Shown here: positions 16,459 to 24,255 of the stretch, piece by piece
Layout: every line of letters starts with the position of its first letter
Numbering within the stretch: the first letter of the stretch is position 1
From: Brevundimonas sp. UBA7664
GTDB taxonomy: Bacteria; Pseudomonadota; Alphaproteobacteria; Caulobacterales; Caulobacteraceae
NCBI RefSeq assembly: GCF_002483305.1
Contig: NZ_DLHQ01000003.1
Span: 1 to 30,005 of the forward strand
DNA length: 30,005 bases
Reading direction: 5' to 3'
Notes under the pieces: generated by a model
Seen by the model: only the letters and a program-made list of their open reading frames with translations
Told to the model about the DNA's origin: nothing
The model's database searches: none
Position numbers and translations under genes: made by a program

Positions 16459-16880
16459 TCCATGCTCCGCGCCTGCCCGCCGATCTCGCCCTCGATCCGG
16501 GCGGTGAGGGCGTCGCCCTCACGTTGATAGATCACACGCGTCGGAAAGTCGTTTTCGGCGTTGGCGAACACCGCCCGCGCCGGGCCGCTTTCGGCGAGGA
16601 CGAAGACGGTGGGCGGCGCGCCGCCGGGCTGGGCGACATAGGCGAAACCCTGCGGCGTCGGGCCGATGTGCGACACCTCGAACGAAGCGCGGCCGTTCTC
16701 GACCGCAACAGCGTGCCCGACGCTGAGGCCGGCGCGCGGGTCGCTCCAGGCCTCCGACGCCTCGCGGCCGTCGGAACAGTCCAGCCAGTAGCCGGCCATC
16801 CATGACAGATCGGGCGCCGCGCCCGTCGTCGGGGCGGGGGCAGTCTGGATCAGGGCGGCGGCGAGCATGGCGGTCAGCAT
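16413..16880 (-). CDS. DUF6265-like secreted protein
   Basis: 155 aa. A short hydrophobic start (MLTAMLAAALIQTAPA) looks like a signal peptide. The mature part begins with the LSWMAGYWLDC segment (25-35), followed by EAWSDPRAGLSVGHAVAV. It ends with NAENDFPTRVIYQREGDALTARIEGE, a lipocalin-like beta pattern I associate with DUF6265 and related small periplasmic domains. Function is unknown. A GAGGGA ribosome binding site six bases before the ATG supports the start. It lies 27 bases after the AraC-type gene and overlaps the GNAT gene, so all three are probably transcribed together. Confidence 0.78.
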   Translation of the reverse strand: MLTAMLAAALIQTAPAPTTGAAPDLSWMAGYWLDCSDGREASEAWSDPRAGLSVGHAVAVENGRASFEVSHIGPTPQGFAYVAQPGGAPPTVFVLAESGPARAVFANAENDFPTRVIYQREGDALTARIEGEIGGQARSMEWNFNAAPFNARCPG

Positions 16881-16907
16881 GTGAAGTCCCTCGGTTGAAC
16901 GCGAACC

Positions 16908-17723
16908 CTAGTGCGGCGACAGCGGCCCGGGCTTGTAGGTTTGCGACGCGAGGCTGCGCGCCAGACCGATCTGGTCGCGGGCCCATTCGGTGGCAGTGCA
17001 GCCGAGGAAGCGGCGGAAGTCGCGGGCCAGCTGGGGCTGGTCGAAATAGCCTGCCTCCAGCCCCGCCTCGAGCCAGCCGACGGCGTCGGGCCCTTGCGCG
17101 TGATCGAAGACGCGGCGGAAGCGCAGGATCGACCGCAGCATGCGCGGCGGGACGCCGACGCGGTCGCGGAAGCGGCGCTGCAGGGCGCGATGGTCCGCGG
17201 CCGAACGGGCGGGGGACGACCGGTCGGCGAAGGCAGCCTCGAGTTCCGCGCGCACCGCCGGGTCCAGCGACCAGGCCTGGCGGCGGCGACAGTCCTCCAG
17301 CAGGCGGACCATGACCTCGACCTGGGCGGCCGGGTCGCCCGCCGGCGCCGTGACGCCCGCGAGCCGCGCCGTCATGTCCAGACGCCGGTCGGTAGCCTCG
17401 GCCGCGGGATGCCCGAGCCAGTCGCGCGCGCCGTCGGGCTCGAAGCGAACGGCGACCAGCTCGACCGGCCCGACGGGACGCAGGGCGAGAGGCCGGGTCA
17501 TCTGGCCGGCGATCAGGGCCCGGGGCTGGAGACGGAAGACACCGTCATCGCCCGCTTCCTCATAGGGGGCGCCGATGTCGAGGATCAGTTCGGGGCAGCC
17601 GTCGGGGGCGATGCGCTGGACCGTGGGTTCAGGCGCCGGGGCGGCATAGGTCCAGATCACGCGGACGAAGGGACGAAGCGCCGGAGGCGGCTCGAACTCC
17701 TGATAGCGCTCCCCCTCCCCCAC
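16908..17723 (-). CDS. AraC family transcriptional regulator
   Basis: 271 aa. The N-terminal part (about 10-120) looks like the DUF6597-type sensing domain found in this AraC subgroup, with the typical PPPALRPFVRVIWTY opening and APDGCPELILDIG. The C-terminal DNA-binding domain spans about 165-255. Its second helix-turn-helix reads AGYFDQPQLARDFRRFLGCTATEW. It begins with GTG, three bases after the DUF1178 stop codon, so it is translationally coupled to the metabolite-repair genes upstream. The ligand and targets are unknown; the adjacent DUF6265-like and GNAT genes are the simplest candidates, by position only. Confidence 0.88.
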   Translation of the reverse strand: MGEGERYQEFEPPPALRPFVRVIWTYAAPAPEPTVQRIAPDGCPELILDIGAPYEEAGDDGVFRLQPRALIAGQMTRPLALRPVGPVELVAVRFEPDGARDWLGHPAAEATDRRLDMTARLAGVTAPAGDPAAQVEVMVRLLEDCRRRQAWSLDPAVRAELEAAFADRSSPARSAADHRALQRRFRDRVGVPPRMLRSILRFRRVFDHAQGPDAVGWLEAGLEAGYFDQPQLARDFRRFLGCTATEWARDQIGLARSLASQTYKPGPLSPH

Positions 17724-17726
17724 CGG

Positions 17727-18158
17727 TCAGTGGGCCTTGGCGGGGTCGGGCGGCAGGGGCGGCAGGGCGGCGCAGGGGACGCCGTCGTCCTTGAGCTTCT
17801 TCACCTCGGCGGGTGTGGCCTCGCCGTAGATCTCGCGCTTCTCGGAGCGGCCTTCGTGGATGTCGCGGGCCTCGCGGGCGAAGGCGTCGCCGACATAGTC
17901 GAAATTCTCCTCGACGTGGGACCGCACCTCGCGGGCGGCCTGCATCATCAGGGTCCGCATCCGCGCCGGGTCGGCCGAGAGAGCGGTCTTGCGGGTTCCC
18001 GCCACAGCCGGGGCCATGATCTGTTTGGACACGCCGCGCGAACCGCAGAGCGGGCATTCGACCAGACCCCGCGCGGCCTGATCGTCATAGGCGGCCGAGT
18101 CGCCGAACCAGGCCTCGAAGCCGTGGCCCGCGTCGCACTGGAGGGCGTAGCGGATCAT
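17727..18158 (-). CDS. DUF1178 family protein
   Basis: 143 aa. Matches the alphaproteobacterial DUF1178 family: MIRYALQCDAGHGFEAWF at the N-terminus, then a CxxC pair (Cys35 and Cys38 in VECPLCGS) and VSKQIMAPAV (43-52). With Cys8 and His12 these cysteines could bind zinc, like the small FmdB-type zinc ribbon that this N-terminus resembles (inference). The C-terminal half is helical and charged, ending with the family segment EVKKLKDDGVPCAALPPLP. Function is unknown. Its ATG overlaps the stop codon of the nitrilase-family amidase by four bases (ATGA), showing tight coupling with the grxC-nitrilase pair. Confidence 0.9.
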   Translation of the reverse strand: MIRYALQCDAGHGFEAWFGDSAAYDDQAARGLVECPLCGSRGVSKQIMAPAVAGTRKTALSADPARMRTLMMQAAREVRSHVEENFDYVGDAFAREARDIHEGRSEKREIYGEATPAEVKKLKDDGVPCAALPPLPPDPAKAH

Positions 18159-18991
18159 GCCGGCCCCGCGAACGCGCGGTCGTGGGTCAGCTGCGGCACG
18201 GCGGTGCGGGCGCGCTCGACGGCGTCGAAGTCCAGCGTGGCGAACAGGACGCCGGGTTCGTCGTGATCCAGCTTCGCCACCACCTCGCCCCACGGGCCCA
18301 CCACGGTCGACCGGCCCCAGGTGCGGCGGCCGTCCTCGTGCGCGCCGGCCTGGGCGGGGGCGAGGATCCAGCAGCCCGTCTCGATGGCCCGGGCGCGCAA
18401 CAGGGTCTCCCAGTGGGCCTCGCCGGTCGGGACGGTGAAGGCGGCGGGGACGGAGATCATGACGGCCCCGGCCTTGGCGAGGGCGCGGTACAGCTGGGGG
18501 AACCGGAGGTCGTAGCAGATGGTCAGGCCGAGCTTGCCCCAGGGCGTGTCGGCCACGGTCGCGCCGTCGCCGGGCCGGACGGCGGCGCTCTCGCGCCAGC
18601 GCTCGCCGGTCGGCAGGTCGACGTCGAAAACGTGCAGCTTGTCATAGGTCGCGACCACCGCACCGGCGTCGTCGATCAGCAGGGACCGGTTGGCGGCGCG
18701 GTCGTCGCCTTCATGCCCCGATCTGACGATGGCCGAGCCGATCAGCAGCCAGACGCCCAGCTCGCGGGCGAGATCACGCAGGCCGCCGATGACCGCGTCC
18801 TGGTCCTCGGTCGTCAGGGCGGTGGCGCGGGCGGCGGGGTCCTTGATCAGAAAATTGGTCGCTTCCGCGGTCAGGATCAGTTTCGCCCCGCCCGCAGCCG
18901 CCGCGCGGATCAGCGGCGCGACGTGGGCCAGGGCCGCCGACGGACTGGCCGGCGTGCGGGTCTGGATCAGGGCGATCGGAAGCGTTGCCAT
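18155..18991 (-). CDS. Carbon-nitrogen hydrolase, Nit1-like (probable deaminated glutathione amidase)
   Basis: 278 aa, the length of Nit1/Nit2-type amidases. The catalytic triad of the nitrilase superfamily is Glu43 (LTAEATNFL), Lys118 (YDKLHVFDVD) and Cys159 (LTICYDLRFPQLYR). The LHVFDVDLP and CYDLRFPQ segments are typical of the Nit1 branch. In studied members that branch hydrolyses deaminated glutathione, a transaminase side product, to 2-oxoglutarate and Cys-Gly. The adjacent glutaredoxin fits a glutathione context. Its ATG shares one base with the grxC stop (TGATG). The exact substrate is inferred; an omega-amidase role is the main alternative. Confidence 0.9.
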   Translation of the reverse strand: MATLPIALIQTRTPASPSAALAHVAPLIRAAAAGGAKLILTAEATNFLIKDPAARATALTTEDQDAVIGGLRDLARELGVWLLIGSAIVRSGHEGDDRAANRSLLIDDAGAVVATYDKLHVFDVDLPTGERWRESAAVRPGDGATVADTPWGKLGLTICYDLRFPQLYRALAKAGAVMISVPAAFTVPTGEAHWETLLRARAIETGCWILAPAQAGAHEDGRRTWGRSTVVGPWGEVVAKLDHDEPGVLFATLDFDAVERARTAVPQLTHDRAFAGPA

Positions 18992-19248
18992 CAGGCCTCG
19001 AGCAATGCGTCCAGCTCGCCTTTGCGGTCAAGGGCGTGCAGGTCGTCGGAGCCGCCGATGTGTTTTCCGCCAATGAAGATCTGCGGGAAGGTCATGCGGC
19101 CGCCGGAACGCTGGATCATCTCCTGCTTCTTCGCCGGGTCGTTGGAGGCGACGATGTCCTCATAATCCGCGCCCTTGCGGTCGAGCAGGTCGCGGGCGGC
19201 GTGGCAGTAGCCGCAGCCGGGTTTGGTGTAGATGACGACGTCAGCCAA
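18991..19248 (-). CDS. grxC: Glutaredoxin 3
   Basis: 85 aa from the chosen start. A dithiol glutaredoxin with active site Cys12-Gly-Tyr-Cys15 (YTKPGCGYC), the cis-proline motif MTFPQIFI and the glutathione-binding GGKHIGGSDDL segment. It reduces protein disulfides and glutathionylated proteins using glutathione. The start is decided by the ribosome binding site. GGAG (19256-19259) lies seven bases before a TTG at 19248, giving the typical MADVVIYTKPG N-terminus. The longer GTG start at 19275 has AGG touching the start codon and adds nine residues not expected in the family. Confidence 0.93.
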   Translation of the reverse strand: MADVVIYTKPGCGYCHAARDLLDRKGADYEDIVASNDPAKKQEMIQRSGGRMTFPQIFIGGKHIGGSDDLHALDRKGELDALLEA

Positions 19249-19316
19249 TGCAGAACTCCAGTCAGTGATCGCCACCCTCAGGCAGCGAGCCGCCGCGTGG
19301 CGGCGTAGGGCCAGCC

Positions 19317-20123
19317 TTATGTAGGCAATTGCCGCGCCGCGCGCACCCGGGCCACGACGGCCAGGTCCACGGCGCGGGCGCCGGCCTCGATCAACGCGCG
19401 GGCGCAGGCCTCGGCGGTGGCGCCCGTGGTCAACACGTCGTCGACCAGAAGGATGCGGCGGCCCTTGATCCGTCGACGGCCGGCCTCGCTGACAGAGAAG
19501 GCTTTTCTGACGTTCAGGCGGCGGCCGCGCGCGGACTTCCCGCCCTGGCTGCCGGTGTGCGTCGTGCGGATCAGGGCGTCGGGCAGATAGTCGAGCCCGG
19601 CGTCGCGGGCCAGCGGCCGGGCGATCTCGGCGGCCTGGTTGAAGCGGCGCGACAGCAGGCGGAAGCGGTGCAGGGGCACGGGGACGACGGCGTCGGCCGC
19701 GTCCAGCAGCGGGGCCGCCGAGCGGGCGATCCAGCGGGCGAACAGGGGCGCGAAAGGCTGATGGTCGCCGTGCTTGAACTTCAGGATCAGGCCGCGCGAG
19801 GCCTCGTCATAGACGCAGGCGGCGCGGGCGCGATCAAAGGCGTAGGGCTGGGCCAGGCAGGCGGCGCACCGCGCCGCCGCGAAGGGCCCGCCGTCCATTT
19901 CGAACCCGGCGCCGCAGCCGTCGCAGACCGGGTCCTCCAGAAAGGTCACCCGCCCCCAGGCGCCGGCAGTGAGCCCCGGCGAGGCGGCCGCCTCGGGACC
20001 GTCCCAAGCGAGCGTGGGCAGCAGCAGATCAGCGAGGCCCCGGCCCAGCAGGCGGGCGCGCAGTGAAATCCCCGGGACGGCCGCTTTCAATCGGTCGCGC
20101 CAGACCCCATCCTGAAGGTTCAT
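19317..20123 (-). CDS. comF: ComF family phosphoribosyltransferase-like protein
   Basis: 268 aa. ComF proteins are needed for DNA uptake in naturally competent bacteria, but are widespread in non-competent ones, where the role is unclear. A zinc-finger region has Cys67, Cys70, Cys86 and Cys89 (DPVCDGCG and ARCAACLA). Next come the YDEASRGLILKFKHGD segment and VPVPLHRFRLLSRRFNQA. The PRPP-binding loop is ILLVDDVLTTGATA (224-237). The N-terminus before residue 25 is poorly conserved, and a TTG eleven codons in is an alternative start. The ATG used here overlaps the ATG of the divergent methyltransferase in the four bases CATG. Confidence 0.9.
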   Translation of the reverse strand: MNLQDGVWRDRLKAAVPGISLRARLLGRGLADLLLPTLAWDGPEAAASPGLTAGAWGRVTFLEDPVCDGCGAGFEMDGGPFAAARCAACLAQPYAFDRARAACVYDEASRGLILKFKHGDHQPFAPLFARWIARSAAPLLDAADAVVPVPLHRFRLLSRRFNQAAEIARPLARDAGLDYLPDALIRTTHTGSQGGKSARGRRLNVRKAFSVSEAGRRRIKGRRILLVDDVLTTGATAEACARALIEAGARAVDLAVVARVRAARQLPT

Positions 20124-21006
20124 GAGCCCCTCCTCCGGTCCCCCCCGCATTTTCGACGTTCAGCGCCGCACGGCAAGGCTTGAACGGAGCGAAAAATCCA
20201 TCGGCCGCGCCGACTTCCTGCATGCGCGGGCGGCGGAAAATGCGGTCGGCAGTCTGGAGGCGCTGATCCGGGACTGGCCCGAGGCGGCCGACCTGTCGGC
20301 CCATCCGCGGGCCTTCGCGGCGGCCCTGGACGGCAGCGCGGCGGCCGGGCGGGTCGGGCCGGTGAAGATCGTCGGCGACCGGGCCGCGCGGGCGGGACCG
20401 GGCGCCGCGCCGCCGGATCTGGCGGAGGGATCGCAGGACCTGATCGTCTCGCTGATGAGCCTGCACTGGGCCAATGACCTGCCCGGGGCGTTGAGCCAGA
20501 TCCGCCGCGCGCTGAAGCCGGACGGGTTGTTTCTCGGCACATTGCTGGGCGCGGGGACGCTGAAGGAGCTGCGCGCGGTGCTGACCGAGGCGGAGCTGGA
20601 GGCGCGCGGCGGGGCCCAGGCGCGGGTGTCGCCCTTCGCCGACGGTTTCGACGGCGCGGCGCTGCTGCAAAGGGCCGGATTCGCCCTGCCGGTGGCCGAT
20701 GTCGACCGGGTGACCGTGCGCTATCGCGACCTGCCGGCCCTGGTCCGCGACCTGCGGGCCATGGGCGAGACCAATGCGCTGGCGGGAGCGGGGCGGCCGC
20801 TGACGCGCGGCATCCTGGCCCGGGCGGCGCAGCTGTATGCGGAACGCTTCGGCGAGGCGGACGGGCGAATTCCGGCGACCTTCGAGATCGTCCATCTGGC
20901 CGGCTGGGCCCCGCACGAGAGCCAGCAGAAGCCCCTGCCCCGCGGCTCGGCGAAGATGCGCCTGGCGGACGCGCTGGGGGTCAGGGAGCAGACCGGAGAG
21001 GACTAG
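20122..21006 (+). CDS. SAM-dependent methyltransferase-like protein (NDUFAF5/BioC-like)
   Basis: 294 aa. Overall layout matches the alphaproteobacterial relatives of NDUFAF5, a complex I assembly factor, and BioC. It has PPRIFD at the start, the FLHARAAEN helix (32-40), and LIVSLMSLHWANDLPGALSQ (107-126) followed by ALKPDGLFLGTLLG (130-143). The C-terminus has AELYAERFGE-like and FEIVHLAGWAPHESQQKP segments, the latter typical of this branch. The SAM-binding motif I, usually DLGxxxG, reads ADLSAHPRAF (56-65), lacking the glycines. SAM binding is therefore uncertain. It starts at an ATG overlapping the comF start. A short tandem repeat covers its stop codon. Confidence 0.85.
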   Translation: MSPSSGPPRIFDVQRRTARLERSEKSIGRADFLHARAAENAVGSLEALIRDWPEAADLSAHPRAFAAALDGSAAAGRVGPVKIVGDRAARAGPGAAPPDLAEGSQDLIVSLMSLHWANDLPGALSQIRRALKPDGLFLGTLLGAGTLKELRAVLTEAELEARGGAQARVSPFADGFDGAALLQRAGFALPVADVDRVTVRYRDLPALVRDLRAMGETNALAGAGRPLTRGILARAAQLYAERFGEADGRIPATFEIVHLAGWAPHESQQKPLPRGSAKMRLADALGVREQTGED

Positions 21007-21028
21007 GCGGGCGAGGACTGGGCGGGCG
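20999..21028. repeat. 15-base tandem repeat over the methyltransferase stop
   Basis: Two copies of AGGACT(A/G)GGCGGGCG (20999-21013 and 21014-21028) run through the last codons and stop of the methyltransferase gene. A decayed third copy starts at 21029 and leads into the flp stop codon. The unit differs at one base between the first two copies. It probably arose by slippage and sits in the short gap between two convergent genes. Confidence 0.6.
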
Positions 21029-21032
21029 AGGT

Positions 21033-21230
21033 TCAAGCGGGGGCGGGCTGGCCGGCCATGGCTGTCCTCAGCGCCTCCATGGCGGTGTTGAAGACGCCGC
21101 TGCCCGTCGCGCCGAACGCCCCCAGGGCGCCGATGATGACAAGGAAGATCAGCCCCACGATCAGGCCGTATTCGATGGCCGTGGCCCCGGTCTCGTCGCG
21201 GCTGAAGCGGGAAAGGAAGCGTCTCGGCAT
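21033..21230 (-). CDS. Flp family type IVb pilin
   Basis: 65 aa. A Flp/Fap pilin: a short basic leader (MPRRFLSRFSRDETG), then the processing site G15/A16 and ATAIEYGLIVGLIFLVIIG. Glu20 and Tyr21 fall at mature positions 5 and 6, the Flp hallmark for prepilin peptidase CpaA/TadV. The mature pilin is about 50 residues and assembles adhesive Tad pili. AAGGAGG (21237-21243) lies six bases before this ATG and decides the start against a longer frame. No cpa/tad assembly genes are in the window. It lies 20 bases after mutT on the same strand, at the end of the parvulin-argJ-mutT run. Confidence 0.92.
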   Translation of the reverse strand: MPRRFLSRFSRDETGATAIEYGLIVGLIFLVIIGALGAFGATGSGVFNTAMEALRTAMAGQPAPA

Positions 21231-21250
21231 CGGCCCCCTCCTTGCGGCGG

Positions 21251-21661
21251 CTAGAGCAGGTCGCGCAGCCAGGCGACCAGCGGTTCGTCGGCCGGAGGCA
21301 TGGGATAGTCCGACAACTGGTTCGGCCTGACCCATTTCAGCGCCGCGTGCTCGCGGTTCTGCACCACCCCCGACCAGCGTCGGCAGAGGTACAATGGCAT
21401 AAGTAAGTGAAACGAATCGTAAGCGTGGCTGGCGAAAACGAACGGGGCCAGACAGGCCTCGGTCACGTCGATGCCGAGTTCTTCCTTCAGTTCGCGGATC
21501 AGGGCGGGTTCAGGCCGCTCGCCGGGCTCGACCTTGCCGCCCGGAAACTCCCACAGGCCGGCCAGTTTCTTGCCCTCGGGCCGTTGGGCGATCAGGACGC
21601 GGCCGTCGGCGTCGATGAGGGCGACGGCGACGACGAGGACGGTGGGGAGGCCGTCCGTCAC
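21251..21661 (-). CDS. mutT: MutT-type Nudix hydrolase (8-oxo-dGTP diphosphatase)
   Basis: 136 aa. Removes oxidised guanine nucleotides (8-oxo-dGTP) from the pool to prevent A:T to C:G mutations. The full Nudix box GX5EX7REUXEEXGU lies at 42-64 (GKVEPGE ... RELKEELGI). It is preceded by the MutT-like LIAQRPEGKKLAGLWEFPGG and followed by a C-terminal EHAALKWVRPNQL segment typical of MutT. The ATG overlaps the argJ stop codon by four bases, so it is translationally coupled to argJ; this argJ-mutT order is common in alphaproteobacteria. Confidence 0.93.
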   Translation of the reverse strand: MTDGLPTVLVVAVALIDADGRVLIAQRPEGKKLAGLWEFPGGKVEPGERPEPALIRELKEELGIDVTEACLAPFVFASHAYDSFHLLMPLYLCRRWSGVVQNREHAALKWVRPNQLSDYPMPPADEPLVAWLRDLL

Positions 21662-23045
21662 GAGCGATAGTCGCCGTTGATCTCCACGTACCGCTTGGTC
21701 AGATCGCAGGTCCAGACGGTGGCGGAGGCCCGGCCCGAGCCGACGTCGACGATGATGTCGATCTCGGAATTCTTCATATAGGCGCTCATCTTCGCCTCGT
21801 CGTAGGTCGGCGACGGGGCGCCGTCGATGGCGGCGACATGCGGGCCGAAGCGGATGGCGAGGCGGTCGCGGTCGACCGGCTCCTCGGTCTTGCCGACGGC
21901 CATGACGACCCGGCCCCAGTTGGCGTCCTCGCCGGCGAGGGCGGTCTTGACCAAGGGGCTGTCGGCGATCGACTTGGCCAGTTTCCGGGCGGAGGCGGGG
22001 CTGGCCGCGCCATCGACGGTGACGCGGACGAATTTGGTCGCCCCCTCGCCGTCGCGGACCAGCTGGTGGGCGAGATCGAGCATGACCCTGTCCAGCGCCG
22101 CGGAGAATCCCTTCAGACGGCGGTCGCCGACCCGGCCGATGCGCGGGGCGCCGCTGGCTCCGGTGGCGAACAGCAGGCAGGTGTCATTGGTCGAGGTGTC
22201 GCCGTCGACGGTGACGCTGTTGAAGGTGGTGCGGACGTGCAGGCCCAGAAGGGCGCGCAGCACCGAGGGGGCGATGGCGGCGTCGGTGACGATGAAGGCG
22301 AGCATGGTGGCCATGTCCGGCGCGATCATCCCCGAACCCTTGGCGATGCCGGCGATGCGGACTGTGCGACCTTCGATCTCGCATTCGGCGTACGACCCCT
22401 TGGGGAAGGTGTCCGTGGTCATGATGGCCAGACCCGCGCGCGCCCACTGGGCGGTCGGATGGACATCCGCCTCGAGCGACGTCTCGATGTCGTTCAGACG
22501 GGCGGTGATCTTGCGGTCGTCCAGCACCACCCCGATCACGCCGGTAGAGGCCAGCATGACGTCGCGCTGGCGGCAGCCGAAGCGTTTGGCGACCTCGGAG
22601 GCCGTGCGGCGGGCGGCGTCGGCTCCGGCCTTGCCGGTGAAGGCGTTGGCGCAGCCCGCGTTGACCACCAGGGCCCGCACGTCCTGGCCGCCGCCGTCGG
22701 CGTCCAGTTGACGTTTGCACCAGTCGACCGGGGCGGAGCCGATCTTGTGCCGGGTGAAGACGCCGGCGCAGGTCGTCCCCCGGGCGAAGCGGAACACCAC
22801 GAGATCGTCGCGCTCATGCTTGTAGAAACCGGCCCGGGCGGTTGCGATTTCGACCCCGCCGATGGGCGGGATGGTCGGAAAGGGCACGGCGAGGGGCGAG
22901 ATTTCGAGGCCCGGCTTGCCCGGCGCGGCCTTGGGAGGCGGCGTCGTGGCGCGCTTCAGGGCCGTGGCCAGGGGGTCGAAGGCCTTTTCGATGGCCTGTT
23001 CGATCTTCTGGCCGGCGGAGGCGCGGCCGGCCTCGGGCGGACGGC

Positions 23046-23049
<4 letters not shown>
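21658..23049 (-). CDS. argJ: Bifunctional glutamate N-acetyltransferase / N-acetylglutamate synthase
   Basis: 463 aa. ArgJ transfers acetyl from N-acetylornithine to glutamate in the cyclic arginine pathway and, in bifunctional members, also makes N-acetylglutamate from acetyl-CoA. The self-cleavage site is Ala247/Thr248 in GSGMIAPDMATML, with Thr248 becoming the nucleophile of the beta chain. Other marks are VVNAGCANAFTG (128-139) and the C-terminal DLTKRYVEINGDYRS. The usual ArgJ start aligns near SPLAVPFPTIPPI (51-63), so there is an extra N-terminal region of about 50 residues with a predicted helix and a Pro/Ala linker. No alternative ATG exists there. Overlaps of four bases tie it to the parvulin gene and mutT. 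Confidence 0.95.
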
Positions 23050-24011
<962 letters not shown>

Positions 24012-24050
24012 TTGGGCGCGCTCCGTCACGGGGCGAGAAAGGCCCTCGCG

Positions 24051-24079
24051 TTGACAGGGATAAGGCCGGTGCTTAAGTC
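24051..24079 (+). promoter_or_regulatory. Candidate sigma70-type promoter of secA
   Basis: A perfect -35 hexamer TTGACA (24051-24056) is followed 17 bases later by TAAGTC (24074-24079). The latter is preceded by GCT, giving GCTTAAGTC, which resembles the Caulobacter housekeeping -10 consensus. It is oriented toward secA. Transcription would start near 24086, giving an untranslated leader of about 170 bases. Confidence 0.6.
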
Positions 24080-24130
24080 CCGCCTGCGCCCAAGTCGAGG
24101 GGTTTTCGAACGATCGCGCGGCCCTCGCGC

Positions 24131-24147
24131 GCGCCTGTGACAGGCGC
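24131..24147. promoter_or_regulatory. Perfect palindrome in the secA leader
   Basis: GCGCCTGT and ACAGGCGC flank a single central G (24131-24147), inside the presumed secA leader and upstream of the divergent lipoprotein gene. As DNA it could be a regulator binding site for either gene; as RNA it would form a short hairpin with loop TGTGA. No known operator was recognised. Confidence 0.4.
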
Positions 24148-24255
24148 ACCGGGCCGCATTCGCCCGAGGCTCCTCCCCCCGCGCGCAGTCGTCGCCGCTC
24201 CTTCGGGACCTTTCAGTACCAGAGCCCCTGTCGCTCGCCCGCCTTCGGATCATTC

